From the NCBI GenBank assembly GCA_014841835.1, contig JACYUQ010000004.1, positions 248,001 through 312,000 of the forward strand: 64,000 bases of DNA, read 5' to 3'. The notes beneath the pieces are model-generated. The model saw nothing but the letters and a program-made list of their open reading frames with translations, did not search any database and was not told where the DNA came from. The translations under genes were made by a program, and so were the position numbers. Position 1 is the stretch's first letter; each line of letters begins with the position of its first letter. Positions 17,720-27,369 of this stretch are shown here, piece by piece. The DNA comes from Oxalobacteraceae sp. CFBP 13730. Lineage in GTDB: Bacteria; Pseudomonadota; Gammaproteobacteria; Burkholderiales; Burkholderiaceae_D.

Positions 17720-18619
17720 ATGAAACTCGATCCCCGCCGCAGCGCCGCCTTCCTCGCCGCCATCGACGCCGGCAGCCTGGAAGCCGCCGCCAACCAGCTC
17801 AGGATCACGCCGTCGGCCGTCTCGCAGCGCATCTCGGCGCTGGAGCAGGACATGGGCACGCCGCTGCTGGTGCGCAGCCGGCCCTGCCGCCCGACCGCAC
17901 CGGGCGCGCGGCTGCTGCAATACCTGCGCCGTTCCACGCTGCTCGAATCGGAGTTCCTGGCCGAGATGGCGGGCGACCCGGGTCCTGCGCGCGTGACGCT
18001 CGCGGTCAACAACGACACGCTGGCAACCTGGTTGCTGCCGGTGCTGGCGCCTATCCTGATCGACGAACAGCTGCTGGTCGAATTCATCCTTGATAACCAG
18101 GGCCACACGTTCTCGCTGCTCGAAGGTGGCCACGCGGTGGCCTGCATCTCGGGCGAGCCGGAACCGATGCGCGGCTGCAGCGCGAGCCTGCTGGGCGTGA
18201 TGCGCTACCGGCTGGTGGCCTCGCCCGCATTCGCGCGGCGCTGGTTCCCGACCGGGATCACGCGCGCCACCGCGCAGGTCGCGCCGCTGATGGTCTTTGA
18301 TCGCAAGGATGCGATGCAGTCGTCGTTCCTGCTCACACAATTCGGGCTGCCGGACGGCGCGTATCCGTTTCACTACGTGCCGTCCAGCGATGCGTTCGCG
18401 GAGGCAGTGCGCCTCGGACTGGGCTACGGCATGCTGCCGCACGAGCAGTGCACGGCGCTGTTGCAGAGCGGCGACCTGGTCGACCTGTCACCCGCCATCG
18501 GGCACGACGTGCCGCTGTACTGGCATGCGTGGCGCATCCAGCCACCGCGCCTCGAGCGCATGGGCGCGGCGCTGCTCAAGGCCGCCAGCAAGGCGCTGCT
18601 GCCGCTTGCGCGGCCTTGA
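17720..18619 (+). CDS. LysR-family regulator, ArgP/LysG type
   Basis: Transcription factor of 299 residues. The N-terminal winged helix-turn-helix (RRSAAFLAAIDAGSLEAAANQLRITPSAVSQRISALEQDMGTPLL) has the SAVSQRI recognition helix typical of ArgP/LysG. The remainder (about 95-290) is the LysR effector-binding domain, with the ArgP-like GLGYGMLPHEQ near the C-terminus. It is divergent from the argO-like exporter and most likely senses lysine/arginine and controls it. Confidence 0.9.
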   Translation: MKLDPRRSAAFLAAIDAGSLEAAANQLRITPSAVSQRISALEQDMGTPLLVRSRPCRPTAPGARLLQYLRRSTLLESEFLAEMAGDPGPARVTLAVNNDTLATWLLPVLAPILIDEQLLVEFILDNQGHTFSLLEGGHAVACISGEPEPMRGCSASLLGVMRYRLVASPAFARRWFPTGITRATAQVAPLMVFDRKDAMQSSFLLTQFGLPDGAYPFHYVPSSDAFAEAVRLGLGYGMLPHEQCTALLQSGDLVDLSPAIGHDVPLYWHAWRIQPPRLERMGAALLKAASKALLPLARP

Positions 18620-18633
18620 TCAGCGACGCAACG

Positions 18634-18663
18634 AAAAAAGGCCGGCTGCGCAAGCAGCCGGCC
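18634..18663 (-). terminator. Rho-independent terminator after phoX
   Basis: A perfect 10-bp stem (GGCCGGCTGC/GCAGCCGGCC) with a 4-nt loop is followed on the minus strand by six T residues. It lies between the convergent argP-like and phoX genes and may work weakly in both directions; the T-run is only on the phoX side. Confidence 0.88.
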
Positions 18664-18694
18664 CTTCAGGTCAGACAACGATCAGATCAAGCGA

Positions 18695-20953
18695 TCACGA
18701 ACCGATACGGCCACCGTCGTTCTTGGTGATGACCAGCGTTGCCGAACGCGGACGCTTGCCCGCGCCGTAGCCGGCGTTGGATGGCCACTGGCTCGTGTAC
18801 TTGGTCGGGTCGCCGATATTCGCAGCAGCCGTGGTTTCGCCCGGGTGCTGGATGTTGACGAACAGCGCCTTGCCGTCCGGCGTTTCGGCGATGCCGGTCA
18901 GCTCGCAGCCTTTCGGGCCCACCAGGAAGCGCTTGAGCGTGTCCGCCGTGGGCGCCTTGCCAACGTAGGTGTCGATGTTCACGACCGAGCCGTCGGCCTT
19001 CGCGTTTGGCACGGTGACCTTCTTGCCGTCGCCGACGGTGCCTGGCAAGCCGGCGAGCATCATGCAGTTGGTGACGTCGGTGTAGGCGCCATCATCGGTC
19101 TGGAACCAGCAGATGCCGGTCGAGACGGTGAAGGACATGCCATCCGGGCTCGAGAAGTCCTGGTCCGCGGAGAGGCCCGACAGGTTGATCGTGCTGGCAG
19201 CGGCCGCCGCTTCGGCGCCGAACAGGTACACGTCCCAGCTGAAGGTGGTGGCGGTCGAACCGGCGGCATCTTCCTTCATGCGGATGATGTGGCCGTTCGG
19301 GTTGCCCGGCTGGGCGGTGGTGCCCTTCATGTCGGTGTAGGCGCGCGGGTTGGCGGCGTCCAGGCCCATCTGGCTCGAGCCGCTTGGCTCGGCGCGGCGG
19401 TTGCTGTTGTTGGTCAGCGTGTAGTAGATCTCGCCGTTGGCCGGGTTGACCGAGCACCATTCAGGGCGGTCCATCTTGGTCGCGCCGACGGCATCGGCCG
19501 CCAGGCGGGCGTTGACGAACACGTCGGCCTGGTCGGCAAACTTGTAGGTGGCGTAGCCGGCAATCGCGGCATTGGCGATATTCAGTTCGATCCAGCTGCC
19601 TTTGCCGTCGGCGCTGAACTTGGCCACATACAGCTTGCCGCTGTCGAGGTATTTGTCGCCGGTGGCGATACGGTCGGCAGCGACCGCATCGGCCGGATTC
19701 CACGGGGCGCTCGAGACGAATTTGTAGATGTACTCGCCGCGCGAATCGTCACCCATGTAGATGGCCAGCGGCGTACCGGCCAGCAGGCGGCCGAAGGCAG
19801 CGCTTTCGTGGGCGAAGCGGCCCAGCGCGGTGCGCTTTTTCAGTGGACGGGTCTTGTCGTAGGCATCCATCTCGACGATGTAACCTTCGCCATTGAGTTC
19901 ATTGCGATAGTCATCGCTGCCGTCGACCGACGTGCCCTTCTTGCTGATATTCCAGCGTGCGTACTTGTCGTCCGTGCCGCCCGTTTCCCAGCCGTGACGC
20001 GAGGCCGCGCCCTGCGCCACGCCGTAGCGATTGAGCGATGCGACGCTCTTGTCGCCGCGCGCTGCGTTGTCGGTGGCCGAGCGGGTGAAGTAGCCGGCCC
20101 AGTTTTCTTCGCCCGACAGATAGGTGTTCCACGGGGTGCGGCCAGTGCCGCAGTTGTTGAGCGTGCCGCGGAACCTGGTGCCTTCCGGTGAGTACTTGGT
20201 CTTGACCAGTGCATTGCCGCGCACCGGGCCGGAAATCTGGACTTCGGTCTGCTGGTGCACGCGGCGGTTGAAGTTCGAACTCTGCAGATATTCCCACTTG
20301 CCGTTGGTGGTGCGCACTTCGACGATGGACAGGCCGTGCAGCGCCATCTCCTTGTCGACTTCCAGCGCAGGGCGTGGCAGCGTGTTGGTGCCGCCATTGG
20401 CGTGCACGAAGAACGAGGCCAGGCCTTCGTTGGTGGTCGCTTCGTGGTTCATGGCCAGCAGGCCACGCGTGACGCCGCTGGTCGAGACAGCGCCATCGGC
20501 GGACAGCGAGAAGAATTCCATGCCGTCGTGGTGGTCGCCCGCGCGGTTCTCGAAATCGGTGTCGGTGCCGTCGTTCTTGTAGGCGGCGGTACCGGCCGCG
20601 AGCGGGTCGCCCAGCGCATAGATCACGCTGGCGGTGTAACCGGCCGGGACGACGACGGTGTCGGCCAGGCTCTTGCCGACGGCGGTGAAGCCGAGCAGCT
20701 TTTCGACCGGCGCCGGCGGCGTGTTGTTCACTGGTGGCGCCGCCGTAACAGGATCATCATCCGAACCGCCGCACGCGGTCAGGCCGAAGGTGCTCAGCAG
20801 CGCGGTGGCGGCCGTAGCGGCGCCGCCGCGCAGCATGTTGCGGCGGCTCAGGCGGGCGTTCATGACAGTGCTGAATTGCTCGTTCGACGAAGTATTCAGG
20901 TCGATATCGTCATGGTCGATGCCATGGCGGGCGAGATCGGTCGGCTTGTTCAC
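18695..20953 (-). CDS. phoX: PhoX-family alkaline phosphatase (DUF839), Tat-exported lipoprotein candidate
   Basis: Protein of about 752 residues of the PhoX family, calcium/iron-dependent phosphomonoesterases that release phosphate outside the cytoplasm. I start it at GTG 20953, which gives the family N-terminus (DIDLNTSSNEQFSTVMNARLSRRNML split across 16-41); the ATG 60 bp upstream lies in the promoter. A twin-arginine motif (SRRNML, 36-41) precedes a hydrophobic stretch and a lipobox LTAC (Cys61), suggesting Tat export and lipidation. Conserved parts include AGDHHDGMEFF, LLAMNHE, LSGEENWAGYF, RFAHESAAFG and a C-terminal FVNIQHPGE. A Pho box lies upstream. Confidence 0.93.
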   Translation of the reverse strand: MNKPTDLARHGIDHDDIDLNTSSNEQFSTVMNARLSRRNMLRGGAATAATALLSTFGLTACGGSDDDPVTAAPPVNNTPPAPVEKLLGFTAVGKSLADTVVVPAGYTASVIYALGDPLAAGTAAYKNDGTDTDFENRAGDHHDGMEFFSLSADGAVSTSGVTRGLLAMNHEATTNEGLASFFVHANGGTNTLPRPALEVDKEMALHGLSIVEVRTTNGKWEYLQSSNFNRRVHQQTEVQISGPVRGNALVKTKYSPEGTRFRGTLNNCGTGRTPWNTYLSGEENWAGYFTRSATDNAARGDKSVASLNRYGVAQGAASRHGWETGGTDDKYARWNISKKGTSVDGSDDYRNELNGEGYIVEMDAYDKTRPLKKRTALGRFAHESAAFGRLLAGTPLAIYMGDDSRGEYIYKFVSSAPWNPADAVAADRIATGDKYLDSGKLYVAKFSADGKGSWIELNIANAAIAGYATYKFADQADVFVNARLAADAVGATKMDRPEWCSVNPANGEIYYTLTNNSNRRAEPSGSSQMGLDAANPRAYTDMKGTTAQPGNPNGHIIRMKEDAAGSTATTFSWDVYLFGAEAAAAASTINLSGLSADQDFSSPDGMSFTVSTGICWFQTDDGAYTDVTNCMMLAGLPGTVGDGKKVTVPNAKADGSVVNIDTYVGKAPTADTLKRFLVGPKGCELTGIAETPDGKALFVNIQHPGETTAAANIGDPTKYTSQWPSNAGYGAGKRPRSATLVITKNDGGRIGS

Positions 20954-20998
20954 GGGATGGATCCTGTATTTGTTGTGGGGATAAGGGAAAGCCCGTGA

Positions 20999-21053
20999 AT
21001 AGTAGTGAGGCAAGATGACGCCTGCGTGACAGTTTGGTCACAGTTTGATGACA
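20999..21053 (-). promoter_or_regulatory. Pho box and promoter of phoX
   Basis: Read on the minus strand, three 7-mers TGTCATC, TGTGACC and TGTCACG follow each other with 4-bp AAAC spacing (21053 down to 21025). This is the 11-bp periodicity of PhoB sites (CTGTCAT-N4-CTGTCAC). About 20 bp downstream lies TACTAT (21004-20999), a good -10 hexamer, as expected when PhoB replaces the -35. It predicts phosphate-starvation induction of phoX. Confidence 0.85.
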
Positions 21054-21212
21054 TGGCCGGAAACGTCGGTGCTTTCCTGTTCCGTTACCGGAATACCATG
21101 TCAAATGCACGGCGCATACATAAACACTGCAAGTTCACGCCGATCTGGGTAAAATTTCCTGTTGAAATTGTTTTAACGTTCTCCATCTGGAGGCATAGCC
21201 GGAAGGTCATAC

Positions 21213-23198
21213 ATGCAGGAACCCCGCGACACCATGCCGGCACAGGACGCCGTCACCTTCGGCTGGGCCTTGTTCGAAGCCATCCCCGACTGCGTGAAGC
21301 TGCTCGACATCGACGGCGCCATCCTCGCGATGAACTGCAATGGCCGCAGCGTGATGGAGATCGAGGATATCGACGGGCTGCGTGGCCAGCCCTGGATCGC
21401 GTTCTGGCCGGCCGAGTCTCACGCCGCCGTGCGCGCAGCGCTGGACACCGCGCGCGCCGGCGGTACGGGCCAGCTCGTCGCCGCCTGTCCGACCTCCAAA
21501 GGCACGCCCAAGTGGTGGGACGTGATGATCACGCGCACCGCCAGCAGCGATGGCCTGGGCGGCCACCTGCTCGTGATCTCGCGCGACATCACGCAGCAGC
21601 GCAACGCCAGCGAAGAGCGTGAACGGCTGCTGCACCAGCTGCAGGCTGCGAACATCGAGAGCGAACGTGTGGTCGCGCAGCTGCGCGCCAGCGAAGAACG
21701 CTACCGCACCCTGTTTGACTCGGTCGACGAAGGCTTCTGCATTTTCGAGATGCTGTTCGACGAGGCGAACCGGCCTATCGACTACCGCTTCCTGGAAATG
21801 AACCCGACCTTCGAAGCGCACACCGGCCTGAAAAATGCCGTGGGCCGCACCGCGCGCGAGATGCTGCCGGGGCTCGACGACTTCTGGTTCGACACCTATG
21901 GCCGCGTGGCGCTCACGGGCGAACCGGTGCGCTTCGAAAACGAAGCACCGGCCATGAACCGCTGGTTCGACGTCTACGCGACCCGCATTGGCGGCGCGGA
22001 CAGCCGCAAGGTAGGGCTCCTGTTCAACGACATCTCGGTGCGCAAGCAGTCGGAATCGACGCTGCGCCGGCTGGCCGACGACCTGGCCGAGGCCGACCGC
22101 CGCAAAACGGAATTCCTGGCCACGCTGGCGCACGAGCTGCGCAACCCGCTGGCGCCGATCAGGAATGGCCTGTCGGTGATGCGTCTGAGCGGCGACAATC
22201 CGGCGGCCATGGCAAAGGTGCGCGACATGATGGAGCGCCAGGTCGGGCACATGGTGCACCTGATCGACGACCTGCTCGACATCGCCCGCATCAGCGGCGG
22301 CAAGCTGGAACTCAAGCGCCAGCGCACCGACCTGGCATCCATCCTGGCCAGCGCGGTCGAAACGAGCATGCCGCTGATCGACGCAGGCCAGCATGCACTG
22401 ACAGTCGACGTGCTTGAGGCGGCGCTGCCGGTCGATGCCGACGCGACCCGCATCGCGCAGGTGGTGGCCAACCTGCTCAATAACGCGGCCAAGTACACGC
22501 CGCCGGGCGGGCAGATCGCGCTGTCGGCGCGGCGCGACGGGCTTGACGCCGTGATCACGGTGCGCGACAGCGGCGTGGGCATCGCGGCGGATGCGCTGGC
22601 CGGCGTGTTCGAGATGTTCAGCCAGATCGGCCGCACGGTCGACCGCTCGCAGGGTGGACTGGGTATCGGCCTGTCGCTGGTACGGCGCCTGGTGGAGATG
22701 CATGGCGGCTCGGTCGCTGCCAGCAGCGCCGGCACCAATGCCGGCAGCCTGTTTACCGTGCGCCTGCCATTGGCCGCCGAAGCAGAGCAGGCCCCGGCGA
22801 TGCCCGGCGAGCCTGCGCCGGCACTTGATAACGCGGCCGGCGGCCTGAAGGTGCTGGTGGTGGACGACAATGTCGATGCAGCGGTGACGCTGTCGATGAT
22901 CCTGGAGATCTCGGGCTACACGGCGCGCGTGGCGCACGACGGCTACGAGGCGCTAGCCGTCGCGCAGGCGTTCGGACCGCGCGTGGCGTTCCTGGACATC
23001 GGCATGCCGGGCATGAGCGGCTACGAGACGGCGCGCGCAATCCGCGCCACGCCGGGTCTGGAAGACATCGTGCTGGTGGCGCTGACCGGCTGGGGCGCCG
23101 AGAGCGATCGCCAGCGCTCGAACGAGGCGGGGTTCGACCACCACCTGACCAAACCGGTGCAACTCGACGTGGTCGAGACGCTACTGGCGGGTCTGTGA
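21213..23198 (+). CDS. Hybrid sensor histidine kinase (PAS-PAS-HisKA-HATPase-REC)
   Basis: Cytoplasmic hybrid kinase of 661 residues. Two PAS-type sensor domains (about 15-130 and 160-285; the first ends ISRDITQQR, the second LFNDISVRK) are joined by a short coiled coil. The dimerisation domain has the phospho-acceptor His307 in LAHELRNPLAPI. The ATPase domain has NLLNNAAKYT, DSGVGI and GGLGIGLSLV. The C-terminal receiver (about 550-658) has VVDDN, phospho-acceptor Asp595 in FLDIGMPG, and KP. No membrane segment is visible. It has the same architecture as the island kinase at 45358-47391. The output partner is unknown. Confidence 0.93.
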   Translation: MQEPRDTMPAQDAVTFGWALFEAIPDCVKLLDIDGAILAMNCNGRSVMEIEDIDGLRGQPWIAFWPAESHAAVRAALDTARAGGTGQLVAACPTSKGTPKWWDVMITRTASSDGLGGHLLVISRDITQQRNASEERERLLHQLQAANIESERVVAQLRASEERYRTLFDSVDEGFCIFEMLFDEANRPIDYRFLEMNPTFEAHTGLKNAVGRTAREMLPGLDDFWFDTYGRVALTGEPVRFENEAPAMNRWFDVYATRIGGADSRKVGLLFNDISVRKQSESTLRRLADDLAEADRRKTEFLATLAHELRNPLAPIRNGLSVMRLSGDNPAAMAKVRDMMERQVGHMVHLIDDLLDIARISGGKLELKRQRTDLASILASAVETSMPLIDAGQHALTVDVLEAALPVDADATRIAQVVANLLNNAAKYTPPGGQIALSARRDGLDAVITVRDSGVGIAADALAGVFEMFSQIGRTVDRSQGGLGIGLSLVRRLVEMHGGSVAASSAGTNAGSLFTVRLPLAAEAEQAPAMPGEPAPALDNAAGGLKVLVVDDNVDAAVTLSMILEISGYTARVAHDGYEALAVAQAFGPRVAFLDIGMPGMSGYETARAIRATPGLEDIVLVALTGWGAESDRQRSNEAGFDHHLTKPVQLDVVETLLAGL

Positions 23199-23220
23199 CA
23201 CCGGCGCTCCGCCGGGCCAG

Positions 23221-23628
23221 TCAGTTGCGGCGCAGTTCGTCCTCGAGGTCGCCTATCAGCTGCGCCACGGTGGGCGTGATGCCCTTGTCGCCCGGCGTAT
23301 AGAACACGCCCGGCAAAACACTGTCTTCTTCGAGCTGCGGCAGCAGTTCTTCGATCAGTTCTTCCAGCGAGAACGCCTGTGCGTCGTAGCCGTCCCACTC
23401 GAATTCGGCGCACAGCGTGGCGTATTCGTTGGCCGGCCACATCGGAAACACGAGGGTGCCGTCGTCCGTCTTGGCCAGCGCCCAGCCATCCTGATACAGA
23501 CCCCACACTTCGCGCGCCTCGGCCGCGCACCGGATGAAATATTCGTAGCGTTCCGGTCCCGCCAGCGTCACGACGGCCGCCAGTTGCTGGCCGCCCAGCT
23601 TGATCGCCGAGATGATCTGTTCGCTCAT
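23221..23628 (-). CDS. DUF2750 domain protein
   Basis: Acidic 135-residue protein of unknown function. The DUF2750 pattern is visible: RYEYFIRCAAEAREVWGLYQDGWALAKTDDG, FPMWPANEYA and a Leu/Glu-rich second half containing FSLEELIEELLPQLEED. The start at 23628 has GGGAGTGGTG just upstream. It lies 75 bp downstream of tssG on the same strand, but nothing ties it to secretion. Proteins of this family also occur near toxin-immunity genes, which is only suggestive. Confidence 0.72.
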   Translation of the reverse strand: MSEQIISAIKLGGQQLAAVVTLAGPERYEYFIRCAAEAREVWGLYQDGWALAKTDDGTLVFPMWPANEYATLCAEFEWDGYDAQAFSLEELIEELLPQLEEDSVLPGVFYTPGDKGITPTVAQLIGDLEDELRRN

Positions 23629-23703
23629 CACCACTCCCGTCCATCGAGGCGTGATGCCCCACAACCATCAGGATACGCCATCGGGATGCACCGGGTACGT
23701 TAG

Positions 23704-24873
23704 TCACACAACGAACGGCGACGATGCGGCAGGCTGTATCTGGACAATCGGGGCTGGTGTCGCATGCAGGTCATAGCGCACATCGTGCCGGTCGCCCGGC
23801 GGCGCATCGAGCACCAGGAAGGCGTCCCAGCCCAGTCGACCGGGGCTGATGGCATCGAGCGTGGTGTTGTGGACATCGGCCGCGCGCAGCACCACCTCGA
23901 CTTCGTATTCGAGGGCGACGCCGGTAAACAGCGCCAGCACGCTTTTCAGCGCGCGCGCGGCCAGCCCACCCGGCAGGAAGGCCTGGAAGCCTGCATGCGC
24001 CAGTGGCCCGACGATCAGGCGCAGGCGCAGCGTGCGCTGCCAGACACGCGCGCCGGCCAGCGCCCGCGTGCCCAGCACGGCGTTGTCCTGGCCCAGCATC
24101 GATTGCTGCGCCCACGGGATGTCGTACCAGGCGCCGATGAATTGTTCGGCCACGATCGGCTGGCCGAAATACGCCGACAGTACGCGCGCGAGCTGCACGG
24201 CCGACACGGGCCGATGCCGCACCGACGCCGCAAAATAGCCGATCGATTCGTCCAGCACGGCGCCGTCGCCCACGTCGCTCAAGCGCTGCCGCAGCGCCTC
24301 GTTACCCAGTCCTGCAAGACTCATCAAGAGCGGCAGGAACGCATCCTGACCATCGAGCTGGTACCTCAAAGGCAGGCGGTACTTGCGCCAGGCTTCGTAG
24401 AACAGGGCCAGCGAGCGGTTCGAGAACGCGTCCAGGAAGGCGCGCGGGCCATCGTCTTCTTCCTCGTTCTTGTGGTGCGCCTGGTGCGCGGCGATGCGCT
24501 CGGTGTAATGCGCCGGCAGCACGCCGTTGCAGCCCAACAGGCCCATGAAGGCCGGCGTCAGGCGCACATGGCGCAGCGTGCCTTCCTGCACCGCGTTGGC
24601 CAGCGCTGCGGCGTCGATCGGGAGCGCGAACGGCATGCCGATCGACAGGTCGCGCACGTCGGCGTGAATGCTTTCGAGCTGGCTGGCCGGAAAACCCAGC
24701 GAGACCGAATTCTCGAAGCGCAGCATGTCGGCCACCAGAGCGCGCGCCGGCTTGCCGCGGCGTCGCAGCCACAGCTCGAGCAGCCGCACCGCCTGGAAGA
24801 AGTCGAAGCGCCACGGCTCGCCAAACAGCTGCTCGATTACAGCAGACTCAGATCGCCGCTTCGGGGTGCGCAT
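23704..24873 (-). CDS. tssG: Type VI secretion baseplate subunit TssG
   Basis: Baseplate wedge protein of 389 residues. The TssG/VasB/ImpH pattern is clear: LFGEPWRFDFFQAVRLLE near the N-terminus, RFENSVSLGFPASQL, LTPAFMGLLGCNGVLPAHYTERI, DAFSNRSLALFYEAWRKYR and a C-terminal LGWDAFLVLDAP. It overlaps tssF by 37 bp, the largest overlap here, which indicates translational coupling. With TssE, TssF and TssK it builds the baseplate on which the sheath assembles. Confidence 0.95.
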   Translation of the reverse strand: MRTPKRRSESAVIEQLFGEPWRFDFFQAVRLLELWLRRRGKPARALVADMLRFENSVSLGFPASQLESIHADVRDLSIGMPFALPIDAAALANAVQEGTLRHVRLTPAFMGLLGCNGVLPAHYTERIAAHQAHHKNEEEDDGPRAFLDAFSNRSLALFYEAWRKYRLPLRYQLDGQDAFLPLLMSLAGLGNEALRQRLSDVGDGAVLDESIGYFAASVRHRPVSAVQLARVLSAYFGQPIVAEQFIGAWYDIPWAQQSMLGQDNAVLGTRALAGARVWQRTLRLRLIVGPLAHAGFQAFLPGGLAARALKSVLALFTGVALEYEVEVVLRAADVHNTTLDAISPGRLGWDAFLVLDAPPGDRHDVRYDLHATPAPIVQIQPAASSPFVV

Positions 24874-26684
24874 CGCAGCAGTTCCTCTGACGATTGATGG
24901 GACACGATCACCAGCTGGGTAAAGCTGTTGGCGTGCACGTACAGCGCCAGGAAGCGTTCGATGATGTGGGCAAAAGCGTGGATGCCACTGCCGACGAATG
25001 CTTCTTCATCGACGCTCAGCCGCACCTCGATTCCGCGCACCAGGCAATTGAAGGGGTTCCCGGACAGCCAGGCGCTGGTGGGCGTATAGGCAATCGCGAG
25101 GATGCCGCCGATCTGGCGCGTCGAGGCGGCCGAGCGGGGCACGTCGTGCAGCGCCAGCATTTCGCGGAAGGCATCGACGCCGCCATCGGCCAGCGACAGG
25201 TGGTTGAGCGACAGCAGCGAGATCAGGCGCCACTGCGCGCTGCGGCCGCGCGCAAAGCGCCAGGTGCGGGTCGGCTTGCGCAGGAAGGCAATGGCGTACG
25301 TGCCGGAGCCGCCTTCCGTGAACAGGTCGCCCCCCGGCTGGCCGTACGGCAGCAGCGCTGGCAGGTCGCGGTTGGTGCAGGTCAGTTCGAGATTGAGCGT
25401 GGTCTTTTCGACCGTGGCCGGATCGAAATCGATATCGACGATCGTGATCTGGGTCTCGAAACCGGGGCTGCGTTCGGCCAACGCTTCATCGCGCGCCATG
25501 GCCCAGTAGTGGCCATCGTGCTGCGGCGTCTGCGCATGCTTGAGCGAATAGAACGGCTGGAACTGGATGATCGTTTCGCCTTGCGCCGTCTGGCGCACCA
25601 TATTGACGTCGTTGATCGCATTGACTTCGTAGCCATAGGCGCGGCGCGCGTCGGCCAGCACCGGGTAGTTGGCTTTGGCGTGGGTCAGCTGGATCGGTTC
25701 GCCGCGCTGGGGGAACAGGTTGATCACCGGCGTGCAGCCGGTGAGCAGGTTGTTGGTCGAGAGCGTCCCCAGCATGCGCGCCAGGTTCGAGTCACTGCGA
25801 ATGCCGGCCAATGCCAGATGCACCGTCAGCGCGCGCGTGCCGCGGGGCAGGGCCGCCGTCAGCGTCGCCAGGTCAAGGTCGACGAAGTTGAATTTTTCGG
25901 GAAAGCAGAAGTACTCGGTGAGCAGGCGGTACGCCGCGTGCGAGCGCGCCGGGAAATCGATCAGCGCCTCGTCGTCGCCAAAGCCGGCAGCGCGCACCGG
26001 CAGCGCCGGCAGCGCGATCCAGTGCCCGCCATCGGCCTGCACGTAGGCGGCCACGGTGCGCACCAGCAGCGCATCGCGCAGCGCCGCGCACAGCGACGGC
26101 TCGCCATCGAGGAACAACCGCAGCGCCGGCAGCGACAAGGCCAGCGCATCGAGCCCGCGCCCGTCGCAGGTGATGGCCAGGCCCAGGCTGATGCTCGCCG
26201 TGGCGCCGGCCGGCAGGCGCACCGTGTCGGGCGCGCCGATGATCGGGGAGAACCCCGCGCGCGTGATCGCCAGCGGCGCGACCGCCACCGGATACACGGT
26301 GCGAAACGTGCATTCCATGCCGCGCACAGGGCGCGTGCTGAATGCGGCGCCCCGTTCGATCGTTGTCACGCCGGTCTGCTGGTCGGCGGCGCTGGCGCCG
26401 TCGATCTGCGCGATCGAGCACGATGGAAACGGTCGCAGGTAGTGCGGGTACAGCACGTCGAACAGCGCTTCGGTGAACTCGGGGTAATCGTCGTCGAGGC
26501 GCCGGGCGATGCGCGCATTGAGAAACGCGAATGACTGGATCATGCGTTCGGTGTGCGGGTCTTCGCAGACTTCGCCGCTCATCGACAGGCGCCCGGCGAT
26601 GCGCGGATAGCGTTCGGCAAATTCGCGCAGGTTGTGGCGCAGGTAGGCCAGCTCGCTTTCGTAATACGGCAGCAGCTGGTCCAT
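24837..26684 (-). CDS. tssF: Type VI secretion baseplate subunit TssF
   Basis: Largest baseplate wedge protein, 615 residues, the usual length. Diagnostic segments are LLPYYESELAYLRHNLREFAERYPRIAGRL at the N-terminus, DPHTERMIQSFAFLNARIARRLDDDYPEFTEALFDVLYPHYLRPFPSC, and near the C-terminus RGIEVRLSVDEEAFVGSGIHAFAHIIERFLALYVHANSFTQL (quoted in parts). It begins two bases before the tssE stop region and overlaps tssG, so tssE-tssF-tssG are one tightly packed operon. Confidence 0.96.
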   Translation of the reverse strand: MDQLLPYYESELAYLRHNLREFAERYPRIAGRLSMSGEVCEDPHTERMIQSFAFLNARIARRLDDDYPEFTEALFDVLYPHYLRPFPSCSIAQIDGASAADQQTGVTTIERGAAFSTRPVRGMECTFRTVYPVAVAPLAITRAGFSPIIGAPDTVRLPAGATASISLGLAITCDGRGLDALALSLPALRLFLDGEPSLCAALRDALLVRTVAAYVQADGGHWIALPALPVRAAGFGDDEALIDFPARSHAAYRLLTEYFCFPEKFNFVDLDLATLTAALPRGTRALTVHLALAGIRSDSNLARMLGTLSTNNLLTGCTPVINLFPQRGEPIQLTHAKANYPVLADARRAYGYEVNAINDVNMVRQTAQGETIIQFQPFYSLKHAQTPQHDGHYWAMARDEALAERSPGFETQITIVDIDFDPATVEKTTLNLELTCTNRDLPALLPYGQPGGDLFTEGGSGTYAIAFLRKPTRTWRFARGRSAQWRLISLLSLNHLSLADGGVDAFREMLALHDVPRSAASTRQIGGILAIAYTPTSAWLSGNPFNCLVRGIEVRLSVDEEAFVGSGIHAFAHIIERFLALYVHANSFTQLVIVSHQSSEELLRCAPRSGDLSLL

Positions 26685-26685
26685 C

Positions 26686-27198
26686 TCAGGTCTCCCTGAC
26701 TGGGGCGGTCGCTGCTGCCGCGCGGCCGGCCTTGCGGATGCTGTACTGGAGCGTGGACGGCTGCAGCACGGCGTCGAAGTTGACCGGCTCTTGCGACACG
26801 CTGCCTACCAGCACCGCCGTGATCGAAAAACTCAGGCGATTGATCGACGGGCCGGCAGCATCGTCGCGCAGCGCCAGCTGCGCCTTCACACCGGTCAGGC
26901 GCGGCTCATGGCGCGTGATGGCCGCTTCGATGCAGGTGCAGATGTGGGCGCGGTCGGAAGGACTCGACAGCGAACGGTCGGCGAAATCGCACAAGCCATA
27001 ATCGACCATCGACGTCTTGCATTCGGTGTAGCCGGCAAGTTCGCCCTCCTGCACGATCGAGCGCGTGTTCAGGAGCGCCTCGAGGTCGCGCGCCACCGCG
27101 TCCTTCAACTCGTCGGCATTCAGGCGTGCGACAACGACACCCTGGCGTACCGGCTGGCCGAGCAGACGGTCGAACAGATCCGGCGTGTAACCCTTCAT
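26686..27198 (-). CDS. tssE: Type VI secretion baseplate subunit TssE (gp25-like)
   Basis: Homologue of phage T4 gp25, 170 residues. It begins MKGYTPDLFDRLLG; the characteristic first helix and the LNTRSIVQEGELAGYTECKTSMVDYGLCDF segment (degenerate NTR..LPDYGLPD motif) are present, followed by the ITRHEPRLTGV motif with the invariant Glu-Pro-Arg-Leu. The start at 27198 is supported by AAGGAA upstream. It is first in the tssEFG operon and divergent from tssK across a 171-bp gap that must hold both promoters. Confidence 0.92.
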   Translation of the reverse strand: MKGYTPDLFDRLLGQPVRQGVVVARLNADELKDAVARDLEALLNTRSIVQEGELAGYTECKTSMVDYGLCDFADRSLSSPSDRAHICTCIEAAITRHEPRLTGVKAQLALRDDAAGPSINRLSFSITAVLVGSVSQEPVNFDAVLQPSTLQYSIRKAGRAAAATAPVRET

Positions 27199-27369
27199 GC
27201 GGCGTTCCTTCGCGGTGAGGCAGGGGAGGGAGAGGGGAATGTTGCGTGGTGAAAACCAATCGCATGTTGCCACGGGGTTCGTCGCCAAACGTTGATGAAC
27301 TTCACGTGGGCAACTCTATGTCGTCGTTATTGTTTCTTTCCGGCCATAACAACTTGGAAAGACAGCACC

